DNA of 64,000 bases from Burkholderia contaminans. Its GTDB lineage: Bacteria > Pseudomonadota > Gammaproteobacteria > Burkholderiales > Burkholderiaceae. The DNA is taken from positions 3,286,001-3,350,000 of the forward strand of contig NZ_CP090640.1 in assembly GCF_029633825.1 (NCBI RefSeq), in the 5' to 3' direction. Shown here one piece after another: positions 57,493-64,000 of this stretch. The position numbers and the translations under genes were made by a program. Under the pieces are notes generated by a model. That model saw nothing but the letters and a program-made list of their open reading frames with translations. It had not been told where the DNA came from and searched no databases. The first letter of the stretch is position 1. Every line of letters begins with the position of its first letter.

Positions 57493-57527
57493 CGAGTAAA
57501 GGAATCTCTATAGCCTGCCTTTACTCG
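57493..57527. promoter_or_regulatory. 10-bp inverted repeat upstream of ompR
   Basis: CGAGTAAAGG and CCTTTACTCG, a perfect 10-bp inverted repeat with 15-bp spacer, in the divergent region between the small exported protein gene and ompR. The 25-bp centre spacing would suit a dimeric regulator. Function unknown. Confidence 0.5.
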
Positions 57528-57549
57528 GCGCGACACTACGGGTAAATTT

Positions 57550-57565
57550 TGTAACCGACTGTAAC
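57550..57565 (+). promoter_or_regulatory. possible OmpR-type direct repeat
   Basis: TGTAAC occurs twice at exactly 10-bp spacing (57550-57555 and 57560-57565) after AAATTT. Tandem GTAAC-like half-sites one helical turn apart are the OmpR binding pattern in enterobacteria. The site is 45 bp before the ompR start, consistent with autoregulation. Confidence 0.45.
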
Positions 57566-57609
57566 GCACGAAAATACGCGGCCGTGCGCCAATTCCCATT
57601 CGCGATAAG

Positions 57610-58344
57610 ATGCCGATCATGGAAACGAAAAACCCCTCCAAGATTCTCGTCGTCGACGACGACCCGCGCCTGCGCGACCTGCTGCGCCGCTATCTCGGCG
57701 AGCAGGGTTTCAATGTCTACGTCGCGGAAAACGCGACCGCAATGAACAAGCTCTGGGTACGCGAGCGTTTCGACCTGCTCGTGCTCGACCTGATGCTCCC
57801 GGGCGAAGACGGCCTGTCGATCTGCCGCCGCCTGCGCGGCAGCAACGACCGCACGCCGATCATCATGCTCACCGCGAAGGGCGAGGATGTGGATCGCATC
57901 GTCGGCCTCGAGATGGGCGCCGACGATTACCTGCCGAAGCCGTTCAACCCGCGCGAACTCGTGGCGCGCATTCATGCGGTGCTGCGCCGCCAGGCGCCGG
58001 CCGAACTGCCGGGTGCGCCGTCGGAAACCACCGAGGTGTTCGAGTTCGGCGAGTTCTCGCTGAACCTCGCCACGCGCACGCTGACGAAATCCGGCCAGGA
58101 AATTCCGCTCACCACCGGCGAATTCTCGGTGCTGAAGGTGTTCGCGCGTCATCCGCGCCAGCCGCTGTCGCGCGAAAAGCTGATGGAGCTCGCACGCGGC
58201 CGTGAATACGAAGTGTTCGACCGCAGCCTCGACGTGCAGATCTCGCGGCTGCGCAAGCTGATCGAACCCGATCCGGGCAGCCCGCGTTTCATCCAGACCG
58301 TCTGGGGCCTCGGCTACGTGTTCATCCCGGACGGCGCCGCCTGA
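57610..58344 (+). CDS. ompR: response regulator OmpR
   Basis: 244 residues. The receiver domain has KILVVDDDPRLRDLL, the phosphorylated Asp60 in LLVLDLMLPGEDG, Thr in IIMLTAKGED and Lys in YLPKPFNPREL. The C-terminal winged-helix domain includes LTTGEFSVLKVFARHPRQPL, SREKLMELARGR and RLRKLIEPDPGSPRFIQTVW. It is 244 residues, close to E. coli OmpR. The ATG at 57610 is used; 57619 is an alternative. envZ follows 40 bp downstream and forms the partner kinase. Confidence 0.95.
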   Translation: MPIMETKNPSKILVVDDDPRLRDLLRRYLGEQGFNVYVAENATAMNKLWVRERFDLLVLDLMLPGEDGLSICRRLRGSNDRTPIIMLTAKGEDVDRIVGLEMGADDYLPKPFNPRELVARIHAVLRRQAPAELPGAPSETTEVFEFGEFSLNLATRTLTKSGQEIPLTTGEFSVLKVFARHPRQPLSREKLMELARGREYEVFDRSLDVQISRLRKLIEPDPGSPRFIQTVWGLGYVFIPDGAA

Positions 58345-58384
58345 TCTTTTTCCTTTCCGGTTTCGCCCGCCCACGGCCCGTCCC

Positions 58385-59746
58385 ATGCGTATCGACCGGC
58401 GCCTCCTGCAGCTCGCGTTCGGCGGGCTGTTCTGGCGCACCTTCCTGCTGATCGCGCTGCTGATCTCGGTCAGTCTCGCCGCGTGGTTCCAGAGCTTTCG
58501 CGTGATCGAGCGCGAGCCGCGTGCACAGCGCGTGGCTCTCCAGCTCGTCGCGATCGTGAAGCTCACGCGCACCGCCCTGCTCTATTCCGATCCCGATTTG
58601 CGGCGCGCGCTGCTGCAGGATCTCGAGAGCAACGAGGGCGTGCGCGTTTACCCGCGCGAGAAAACCGACAAGTTCAAGCTGCAGCCCGACGAATCGCTGA
58701 ACCGCCTGATCGAACACGACATCCGCAGCCGCCTCGGCGACGATACCGTGATCGCCCAGTCGGTCAACGACATTCCCGGCGTGTGGATCAGCTTCAAGAT
58801 CGACGACGACGATTACTGGGTCGCGCTCGACCGCGACCAGCTCGACAGCGTCACGGGCCTGCAGTGGGCCGGCTGGGGGCTGTTCGCGCTCGCGTTGTCG
58901 CTGTTCGGCTCAGCGTTCATCACCAGCCTGGTGAACCGGCCGTTCTCGCGGCTCGCGCTTGCCGCGCGGCAGATCGGCTCGGGCCAGACACCCGAGCTGC
59001 TGCCCGAGCGCGGGATGGGCGTCGCGGCCGAGACCAACCGCAGCTTCAACCAGATGGTGCGCGACCTCGAACAGCTCGAGGCCGACCGCGCGCTGATGCT
59101 CGCGGGCATCTCGCATGACCTGCGCACGCCGCTCGCGCGGCTGCGGCTCGAAACCGAGATGAGCCCGTCCGACCAGGCGACCAAGGACGCGATGGTCGAC
59201 GACATCGAGCAGATGGACCGCATCATCGCGGCCTTCATCGACTACGCGCGCCCGTCGCAACGCAAACCGGAGCCCGTCGATCTATCGTCGATCGCGCAGG
59301 AAGTCGCCGCCCGCGTGTCGGGCGAGGATGGCGTCGAGATCCGCACACGGCTCGCGCCGAGCGCGGTGATCGAAGCCGACGAGACCGACATGCGCCGCGT
59401 GATCGGCAACCTCGTCGAGAACGCGCGCAAGTACGGCCAGAGCAAGCAGGACGGCGTGTCGCGCATCACGCTCGAGACACGCGTGTCGCACGCGCGCGTC
59501 GAGCTGTCGGTGAGCGACGAAGGCCCCGGCATCCCCGAGGATCAACTGCCGCTCGTGATGCGGCCGTTCTACCGCGTCGACACCGCCCGCACCAAGGCGG
59601 ACGGCACGGGCCTCGGGATGGCGATCGTGCTGCGCCTGGTCGGCCGCTATCGCGGCGCGCTGCGCCTGCGCAACCGCAACCCGGAAGCGGGCCTCGAAGT
59701 CACGCTCGAATTCCCCGGCGCCGGCAAGGCGCGTGCGACTGCGTGA
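58385..59746 (+). CDS. envZ: osmolarity sensor histidine kinase EnvZ
   Basis: 453 residues. Membrane helices at about residues 18-35 and 162-185 flank a periplasmic sensor domain; a HAMP region precedes the dimerisation domain with the phosphorylated His in LAGISHDLRTPLARLRLE (near residue 242). The ATPase domain has NLVENARKYG, SDEGPGIPEDQLP and TGLGMAIVLRLVG. It phosphorylates OmpR in response to osmotic or envelope signals. Same operon as ompR. Confidence 0.95.
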   Translation: MRIDRRLLQLAFGGLFWRTFLLIALLISVSLAAWFQSFRVIEREPRAQRVALQLVAIVKLTRTALLYSDPDLRRALLQDLESNEGVRVYPREKTDKFKLQPDESLNRLIEHDIRSRLGDDTVIAQSVNDIPGVWISFKIDDDDYWVALDRDQLDSVTGLQWAGWGLFALALSLFGSAFITSLVNRPFSRLALAARQIGSGQTPELLPERGMGVAAETNRSFNQMVRDLEQLEADRALMLAGISHDLRTPLARLRLETEMSPSDQATKDAMVDDIEQMDRIIAAFIDYARPSQRKPEPVDLSSIAQEVAARVSGEDGVEIRTRLAPSAVIEADETDMRRVIGNLVENARKYGQSKQDGVSRITLETRVSHARVELSVSDEGPGIPEDQLPLVMRPFYRVDTARTKADGTGLGMAIVLRLVGRYRGALRLRNRNPEAGLEVTLEFPGAGKARATA

Positions 59747-59798
59747 CGCGCTCGCGCACGCTTCTTGCGCTGCACACTATCGATCCGGTTGAAAAAAG

Positions 59799-59838
59799 CT
59801 ATGAGGATCGTTAGTCAAAATCTATTGAATCGCCTAAC
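59799..59838 (+). promoter_or_regulatory. possible OxyR site upstream of ahpC
   Basis: CTAT (59799-59802), TTAG (59811-59814), CTAT (59822-59825) and CTAA (59834-59837) occur at about 11-bp spacing on one helical face, overlapping the -35. OxyR contacts four such elements. The match is imperfect, so this is a suggestion. Confidence 0.35.
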
Positions 59839-59853
59839 TAATAGTGTTATAGT
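59825..59853 (+). promoter_or_regulatory. sigma-70 promoter of ahpC
   Basis: TTGAAT (59825-59830) and TATAGT (59848-59853) are spaced by 17 bp in an AT-rich stretch, about 83 bp before the ahpC start. Confidence 0.65.
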
Positions 59854-59935
59854 TTTGCCCATGCTGTCACACCATCGTTGCAGCACCGAGGTAGCTTGAC
59901 TCAGTCTTCTTCCCAACTCATACAGGAGTATCCGC

Positions 59936-60484
59936 ATGAAAACCGTGGGCGATAAACTCGAAGCTTTCACCGTCGTAGCCGCGAAGCCGGGCTTCAACAA
60001 TCACGAGGAAAACGGCCAGTCGGCATTCGAGACCGTCACCGAAGCGTCGTTCCCGGGCAAGTGGAAGATCATCTACTTCTATCCGAAGGATTTCACGTTC
60101 GTGTGCCCGACGGAAATCGTCGAATTCGCGAAGCTCACGAAGCAGTTCGAAGAGCGCGATGCCATCCTGCTGGGCGGCAGCTCGGACAACGAATTCGTCA
60201 AGCTCGCATGGCGCCGTGAACATAAGGACCTCGACAAGCTGAACCACTACTCGTTCGGCGACGTCAAGGGCGAGCTGATCGACCAGCTCGGCGTGCGCGA
60301 CAAGGAAGCCGGCGTGGCCCTGCGTGCAACGTTCATCGTCGATCCGGACAACACGATCCAGCACGTTTCGGTGAACAACCTGAACGTCGGCCGCAGCCCG
60401 GAAGAAGTCCTGCGGATTCTGGACGGCCTGCAAACGGACGAACTGTGCCCGTGCAACCGTGCAGTCGGCGGCGCAACGCTGTAA
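59936..60484 (+). CDS. ahpC: alkyl hydroperoxide reductase AhpC (peroxiredoxin)
   Basis: 182 residues. The peroxidatic Cys57 is in YPKDFTFVCPTEI, and Cys171 and Cys173 in ELCPCNRAVGG form the resolving pair. The three-cysteine arrangement is that of the AhpC type reduced by AhpD, as in mycobacteria, and not of the AhpF-dependent enterobacterial type. The next gene encodes AhpD, which fits. The protein reduces hydrogen and organic peroxides. A GGAG site precedes the ATG. Confidence 0.96.
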   Translation: MKTVGDKLEAFTVVAAKPGFNNHEENGQSAFETVTEASFPGKWKIIYFYPKDFTFVCPTEIVEFAKLTKQFEERDAILLGGSSDNEFVKLAWRREHKDLDKLNHYSFGDVKGELIDQLGVRDKEAGVALRATFIVDPDNTIQHVSVNNLNVGRSPEEVLRILDGLQTDELCPCNRAVGGATL

Positions 60485-60499
60485 GCGCATCGATGCACG

Positions 60500-60535
60500 A
60501 AGCCCGCGGCGCACGTCCTGCCTGCGGGCTTTTTT
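60500..60535 (+). terminator. hairpin between ahpC and ahpD
   Basis: AGCCCGCGGC and CCTGCGGGCT arms with an ACGTCCT-type loop, followed by TTTTT. It probably makes ahpC more highly expressed than ahpD by partial read-through. Confidence 0.8.
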
Positions 60536-60560
60536 AACGGCCAACCCATAGGAGATATCA

Positions 60561-61088
60561 ATGGAATTCATCGACTCGATTAAGGCACGTATCCCCGACT
60601 ACGCGAAGGACATTCGCCTGAACCTCGACGGCACGATCTCGCGCTCGTCGCTCGAAGGCACCGACGCGGTCGGCGTCGCGCTGGCGGCGGCCATCGCGGC
60701 GAAGAGCACGGTGCTCATCAAGACGATCCGCGAAGCCGGCGTCCTGTCGCCCGAAGAGACGAACGCCGTGCTGACGGCAGCCGCGCTGATGGGGATGAAC
60801 AACACCTGGTATCCGTATGTCGAGATGGCCGACGATGCAGACCTGAAGACGCAACGCGCCGAGCTGCGGATGGGCGCGTATGCGACGCACGGTGGCGTCG
60901 ACAAGCGCAAGTTCGAGATGTACGCGCTCGCCGCGTCGATCGTCGGCAAGTGCCACTTCTGCGTGAAGTCGCACTATGCGCTGCTGAAGAACGAGCAAGG
61001 GATGACCGTTACGCAGCTGCGCGACGTCGGCCGCATCGCGTCGGTGATCAACGCCGCCGCGCAAGTGATCGCCGCGGAAGGCGAATAA
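60561..61088 (+). CDS. ahpD: alkylhydroperoxidase AhpD
   Basis: 175 residues, all helical. The active centre is Cys131 and Cys134 in GKCHFCVKSH with His138 and Glu119 (FEMYALA), the AhpD proton-relay set. AhpD reduces AhpC through its CxxC, taking electrons from a lipoyl protein such as dihydrolipoyl succinyltransferase. A GGAG-type ribosome site (AGGAGATATCA) precedes the ATG. Confidence 0.95.
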   Translation: MEFIDSIKARIPDYAKDIRLNLDGTISRSSLEGTDAVGVALAAAIAAKSTVLIKTIREAGVLSPEETNAVLTAAALMGMNNTWYPYVEMADDADLKTQRAELRMGAYATHGGVDKRKFEMYALAASIVGKCHFCVKSHYALLKNEQGMTVTQLRDVGRIASVINAAAQVIAAEGE

Positions 61089-61141
61089 GCGGTTGCACCG
61101 CCCGGCCGGCAACCGCGCCGGCCCGGCAGTCGCTCCAAACG

Positions 61142-61170
61142 AAAATGCCACGCATCCGCGTGGCATTTTT
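61142..61170. terminator. terminator after ahpD
   Basis: AAAATGCCACGC and GCGTGGCATTTTT arms around a short ATCC loop, between ahpD and the convergent ispF. Confidence 0.85.
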
Positions 61171-61222
61171 CATTTCAGCAGCGCGGCGCGGCGGGCGAAC
61201 CGCGCGCCGCCGCAGCCTCGCG

Positions 61223-61708
61223 TCAGCCGCCCTGCTTCACCAGCAGTGCGGCGGCCTGCGCCTCGATCCCTTCGCCGCGGCCGAGATAGCCGAGCTTCTC
61301 GTTGGTCTTCGCCTTCACGTTCACGCGATCGAGCGGCAGCCCGAGATCGGCCGCGATGTTCGCGCGCATCCCGTCGATATGCGGCGCCAGCTTCGGCGCC
61401 TGGGCGATCACGGTGCTGTCGACGTTCTGGATCGTGAAACCGGCCGCCTTGATGCGTGCGGCGCACTCGCGCAGCAGCACGCGGCTGTCGGCCCCCTTGA
61501 ACGCCGCGTCCGTGTCGGAGAAATGGCGGCCGATGTCGCCGAGCGCCGCCGCGCCGAACAGCGCATCGGTGATCGCGTGCAACAGCACGTCCGCATCCGA
61601 GTGGCCGAGCAGGCCGCGTTCGTACGGAATCGTCACACCGCCGATGATGAGGGCGCGCCCCTCGACGAGCTGGTGCACGTCGTAGCCTTGTCCGATTCTG
61701 AAATCCAT
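61223..61708 (-). CDS. ispF: 2-C-methyl-D-erythritol 2,4-cyclodiphosphate synthase
   Basis: 161 residues. The metal ligands are in [17 protein letters not shown] (Asp and His) and [15 protein letters not shown], with the substrate loop [15 protein letters not shown] and [17 protein letters not shown] near the C-terminus. The trimeric enzyme makes the cyclic diphosphate in the MEP isoprenoid pathway. The start at 61708 gives the family N-terminus; a longer frame to 61777 does not. It follows ispD by 28 bp. Confidence 0.97.
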   Translation of the reverse strand: MDFRIGQGYDVHQLVEGRALIIGGVTIPYERGLLGHSDADVLLHAITDALFGAAALGDIGRHFSDTDAAFKGADSRVLLRECAARIKAAGFTIQNVDSTVIAQAPKLAPHIDGMRANIAADLGLPLDRVNVKAKTNEKLGYLGRGEGIEAQAAALLVKQGG

Positions 61709-61736
61709 GCGTATTCCGATTGTGAGGGGGTGAATG

Positions 61737-62447
61737 TCAGGAAGCGTTCGTGGAACGCGCGAGGATCGCTTCCGCAAGCGCGAAATCTTCCGGGTACGTG
61801 ACCTTGAAATTGCGCAGGCTGCCCTGCACGACGCGCGGCGTATGGCCGGCCCATTCGATCGCGCTCGCTTCGTCGGTCAGGTCGTGCCCTTCGCGCTGCG
61901 CGCGCAGGATCGCCTCGCGCAGCATGCCGATGCGGAACATCTGCGGCGTCTGCGCCTGCCACAGCGCGTCGCGCGACTCGGTGCGCGCGATCGCGTCGCC
62001 GCCGGCCGGCACGCGCTTGAGCGTATCGGCCACCGGCAGCGCGACGATGCCGCCGACCGGATCGTCCTTCAGCGTTGCGACGAGCGTACGGATCAGTTCC
62101 GGCGTGATGCCCGGGCGGGCGGCGTCGTGCACCAGCACCCAGTCGTGGTCGGTCGCGCCGAATTCGGCCAGTTCGAGCAGCCCGTTCAGCACCGACGCCT
62201 GGCGCGAACCGCCGCCGCAGCGGCGCACCGCGAAGCGCAGGCCCGCGAAGCGGCGCGCGTCGAAATGGGAATCGTCGGGCGCGAGGACGACGAGCGTCTG
62301 CGCGAATTCGCTGCACGCGTCGAACGCGGCAAGCGTGTAGTGCAGCAGCGCGCGGCCGGCCAGCGTGCGGTATTGCTTCGGCACGGCCGAGCCGGAACGG
62401 CTGCCGGTGCCGGCGCAGGGAATCAGGGCGAAAAGTCGGGGAGTCAC
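61737..62447 (-). CDS. ispD: 2-C-methyl-D-erythritol 4-phosphate cytidylyltransferase
   Basis: 236 residues from GTG at 62447. The nucleotide-binding [19 protein letters not shown] is at the N-terminus, the catalytic region [17 protein letters not shown] near residue 115, and the C-terminal [19 protein letters not shown] pattern with the conserved Asp and Glu. It joins CTP to methylerythritol phosphate in isoprenoid synthesis. It forms an operon with ispF and diverges from mfd. Confidence 0.96.
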
Positions 62448-62487
62448 GAAGGGAAACGCCGGTAAGATGAAATCGAGAAGCGGATTT

Positions 62488-62493
62488 TATAAT
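62488..62493 (+). promoter_or_regulatory. -10 element of the mfd promoter
   Basis: Perfect TATAAT in an AT-rich stretch 62 bp before the mfd start; the sequence 16-18 bp upstream (around AAGATGAA) is a weak -35. Confidence 0.45.
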
Positions 62494-62554
62494 AGGTCTT
62501 TCGTCTCGACCGGCGCACCGCGATGCGCCCGTGCACGCCACCCCTGTCGTCCCT

Positions 62555-64000
62555 ATGCCAGATAACGCTTCCACCCCGTCCGCCTCGCCCGTTGCCCGCG
62601 TCAAGCCCGGCCAGCGCTTCGCCTTCGACGGCGCGCATGGTTCCGCCGACGCGCTCGCCATCGCCCGTTATCTCGCCGACAACCGCCAGGACGTGCCGCT
62701 CCTTGCGGTGATCTGCGCGAACGCGGTCGACGCGCAGCGGCTCTCGCAGGAAATCCGCTACTTTTCACCCGACGCGCGCGTGCGCCTGCTGCCGGACTGG
62801 GAAACGCTGCCGTACGACACGTTCTCGCCGCACCAGGACCTCGTGTCCGAACGTCTCGCGACGCTGCACGACCTCGGCGAGGGCCGCTGCGACATCCTGC
62901 TCGTACCCGCGACCACCGCGCTGTACCGGATGCCGCCTGCGTCTTTCATGGCCGCGTACACGTTCGCATTCGCGCAGGGCGAGCGGCTCGACGAGGCGAA
63001 GCTGAAGGCGCAGCTCACGCTGGCCGGCTACGAGCACGTAAGCCAGGTCGTGCGGCCCGGCGAATACTGCGTGCGCGGATCGCTGATCGACCTGTACCCG
63101 ATGGGCTCGCCGCTGCCGTACCGGATCGACCTGTTCGACGACCAGGTCGACTCGATCCGCGCGTTCGACCCGGACACGCAGCGCAGCCTCTACCCGGTGC
63201 GCGACGTGCGTCTTTTGCCCGGCCGCGAGTTCCCGTTCGACGAAGCCGCGCGCACGGCCTTCCGCAGCCGCTGGCGCGAAACCTTCGAAGGCGACCCGAG
63301 CCGCGCGCCGATCTACAAGGACATCGGCAACGGCGTGCCGTCGGCCGGCATCGAGTACTACCTGCCGCTGTTCTTCGACGAAACCGCCACGCTGTTCCAC
63401 TACCTGCCGCAGGATGCGCACCTCGTGTTCACCGGCGATCTCGAAGCGTCGATCCGCCGCTTCACGGCCGATACGAAGCAGCGCCATGCGTTCCTCGCGC
63501 ACGATCGCGAGCGGCCGATCCTCGAACCGCAGCGCCTGTTCCTGTCCGACGAGGATTTCTTCGCATTCGCGAAGCCGTTCGCGCGCGTCGTGCTCCCGGC
63601 GCAGCCGGCCGGCGGCTGGGCAACGGGCCTGCCCGAACTCACGGTCGATCGCCATGCCGACGATCCGCTCGCCGCGCTGCGCACCTTCGTCGAATCGTCG
63701 GGCAAGCGCGTGCTGCTGACCGTCGAATCGGCCGGCCGCCGCGAGACGATCCTCCAACTGCTCGCCGAACACCATCTGCGCCCCACATCGAACGACCACT
63801 TCGCCGGCTGGCTCGAGAGCGACGCACGCTTCGCGCTCGGCGTCGCGCCGCTCTCGAACGGCTTCGCGGTGCCGGGCGAAGGCTACGCGATCGTCACCGA
63901 GACCGAACTGTACGGCGCGCTCGGCCGCCGCGCGGGCCGCCGCCGGCAGGAACAGGCGAGCAACGTCGACGCGATGGTGCGCGACCTGTCGGAGCTGAAG
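62555..64000 (+). CDS. mfd: transcription-repair coupling factor, 3' end outside window
   Basis: 482 residues are visible and the frame runs off the window. The N-terminal UvrB-homologous module is seen: LPDWETLPYDTFSPHQDLVS, SERLATLHDLGEG and RGSLIDLYPMGSPLPYRIDL. The helicase motifs and RNA-polymerase-binding segment lie beyond the window. Mfd removes stalled RNA polymerase and recruits the UvrAB complex. The ATG at 62555 is the family start MPDNAS followed by a low-complexity Ser/Pro/Ala stretch. Divergent from ispD. Confidence 0.93.
   Translation, partial: MPDNASTPSASPVARVKPGQRFAFDGAHGSADALAIARYLADNRQDVPLLAVICANAVDAQRLSQEIRYFSPDARVRLLPDWETLPYDTFSPHQDLVSERLATLHDLGEGRCDILLVPATTALYRMPPASFMAAYTFAFAQGERLDEAKLKAQLTLAGYEHVSQVVRPGEYCVRGSLIDLYPMGSPLPYRIDLFDDQVDSIRAFDPDTQRSLYPVRDVRLLPGREFPFDEAARTAFRSRWRETFEGDPSRAPIYKDIGNGVPSAGIEYYLPLFFDETATLFHYLPQDAHLVFTGDLEASIRRFTADTKQRHAFLAHDRERPILEPQRLFLSDEDFFAFAKPFARVVLPAQPAGGWATGLPELTVDRHADDPLAALRTFVESSGKRVLLTVESAGRRETILQLLAEHHLRPTSNDHFAGWLESDARFALGVAPLSNGFAVPGEGYAIVTETELYGALGRRAGRRRQEQASNVDAMVRDLSELK

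Overview
The window is GC-rich, densely coded DNA that reads as a Burkholderia core chromosome, most likely the B. cepacia complex. This rests on codon use, the recognisable protein families and the order tig-clpP-clpX-lon, tRNA-Val/tRNA-Asp, ppiD. It holds about 54 protein genes, three tRNA genes and a few degraded or repetitive stretches. No rRNA, CRISPR array or intact insertion sequence was seen.

Layout. 1-4075: ygfZ (cut by the window edge), a TANGO2/NRDE protein, a GNAT acetyltransferase, an HSL-type esterase, a PaaI-type thioesterase and a Dabb-domain protein. 4254-7277: an AT-richer accessory patch with the N-terminus of a P4-type integrase fused to a decayed IS3-family orfA, then a run of very small genes that includes a divergent ribosomal protein S21. 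7278-9001: rdgC and an isochorismatase-fold hydrolase. 9009-9795: AT-rich DNA without convincing genes. 9796-13507: a large six-hairpin-type lipoprotein and a membrane diguanylate cyclase. 13769-19603: a minus-strand beta-oxidation group (thiolase, FadB-like fusion protein, acyl-CoA ligase) with pncA inside it. 19750-23561: selO, msrB, yciB, bolA and an exported PpiC-type isomerase. 23751-33332: GNAT, purL, a DadA-like oxidase, the bifunctional NAD(P)HX repair enzyme and pgi. 33401-43882: divergent ybbA/tesA, then ppiD, tRNAs, lon, clpX, clpP and tig, a protein-folding and proteolysis block. 44271-47100: glycerate kinase, a MarR regulator and a PanE-type reductase. 47198-52039: a LuxR-type regulator divergent from porin, MFS transporter and deacetylase-like amidohydrolase. 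52154-57351: small hypotheticals, tRNA-Leu, a squalene/phytoene-synthase-like protein and a DUF1501/DUF1800 pair. 57610-64000: ompR-envZ, ahpC-ahpD, ispD-ispF and the start of mfd.

The most unusual feature lies between tRNA-Asp and ppiD. Two tandem units of about 182 bp follow the tRNA gene in its transcription direction. Each carries an exact or near-exact copy of the last 21 nt of the tRNA (with CCA), a 22-bp palindrome, further hairpins and a terminator-like hairpin. The arrangement parallels the rtT repeats described downstream of E. coli tyrT, but on an unrelated tRNA. Other points worth a look are the S21-containing small-gene patch, a direct TGTAAC repeat and a separate 10-bp inverted repeat upstream of ompR, the porin/MFS/amidohydrolase cluster, and a 24-bp sequence present three times around the accessory patch.
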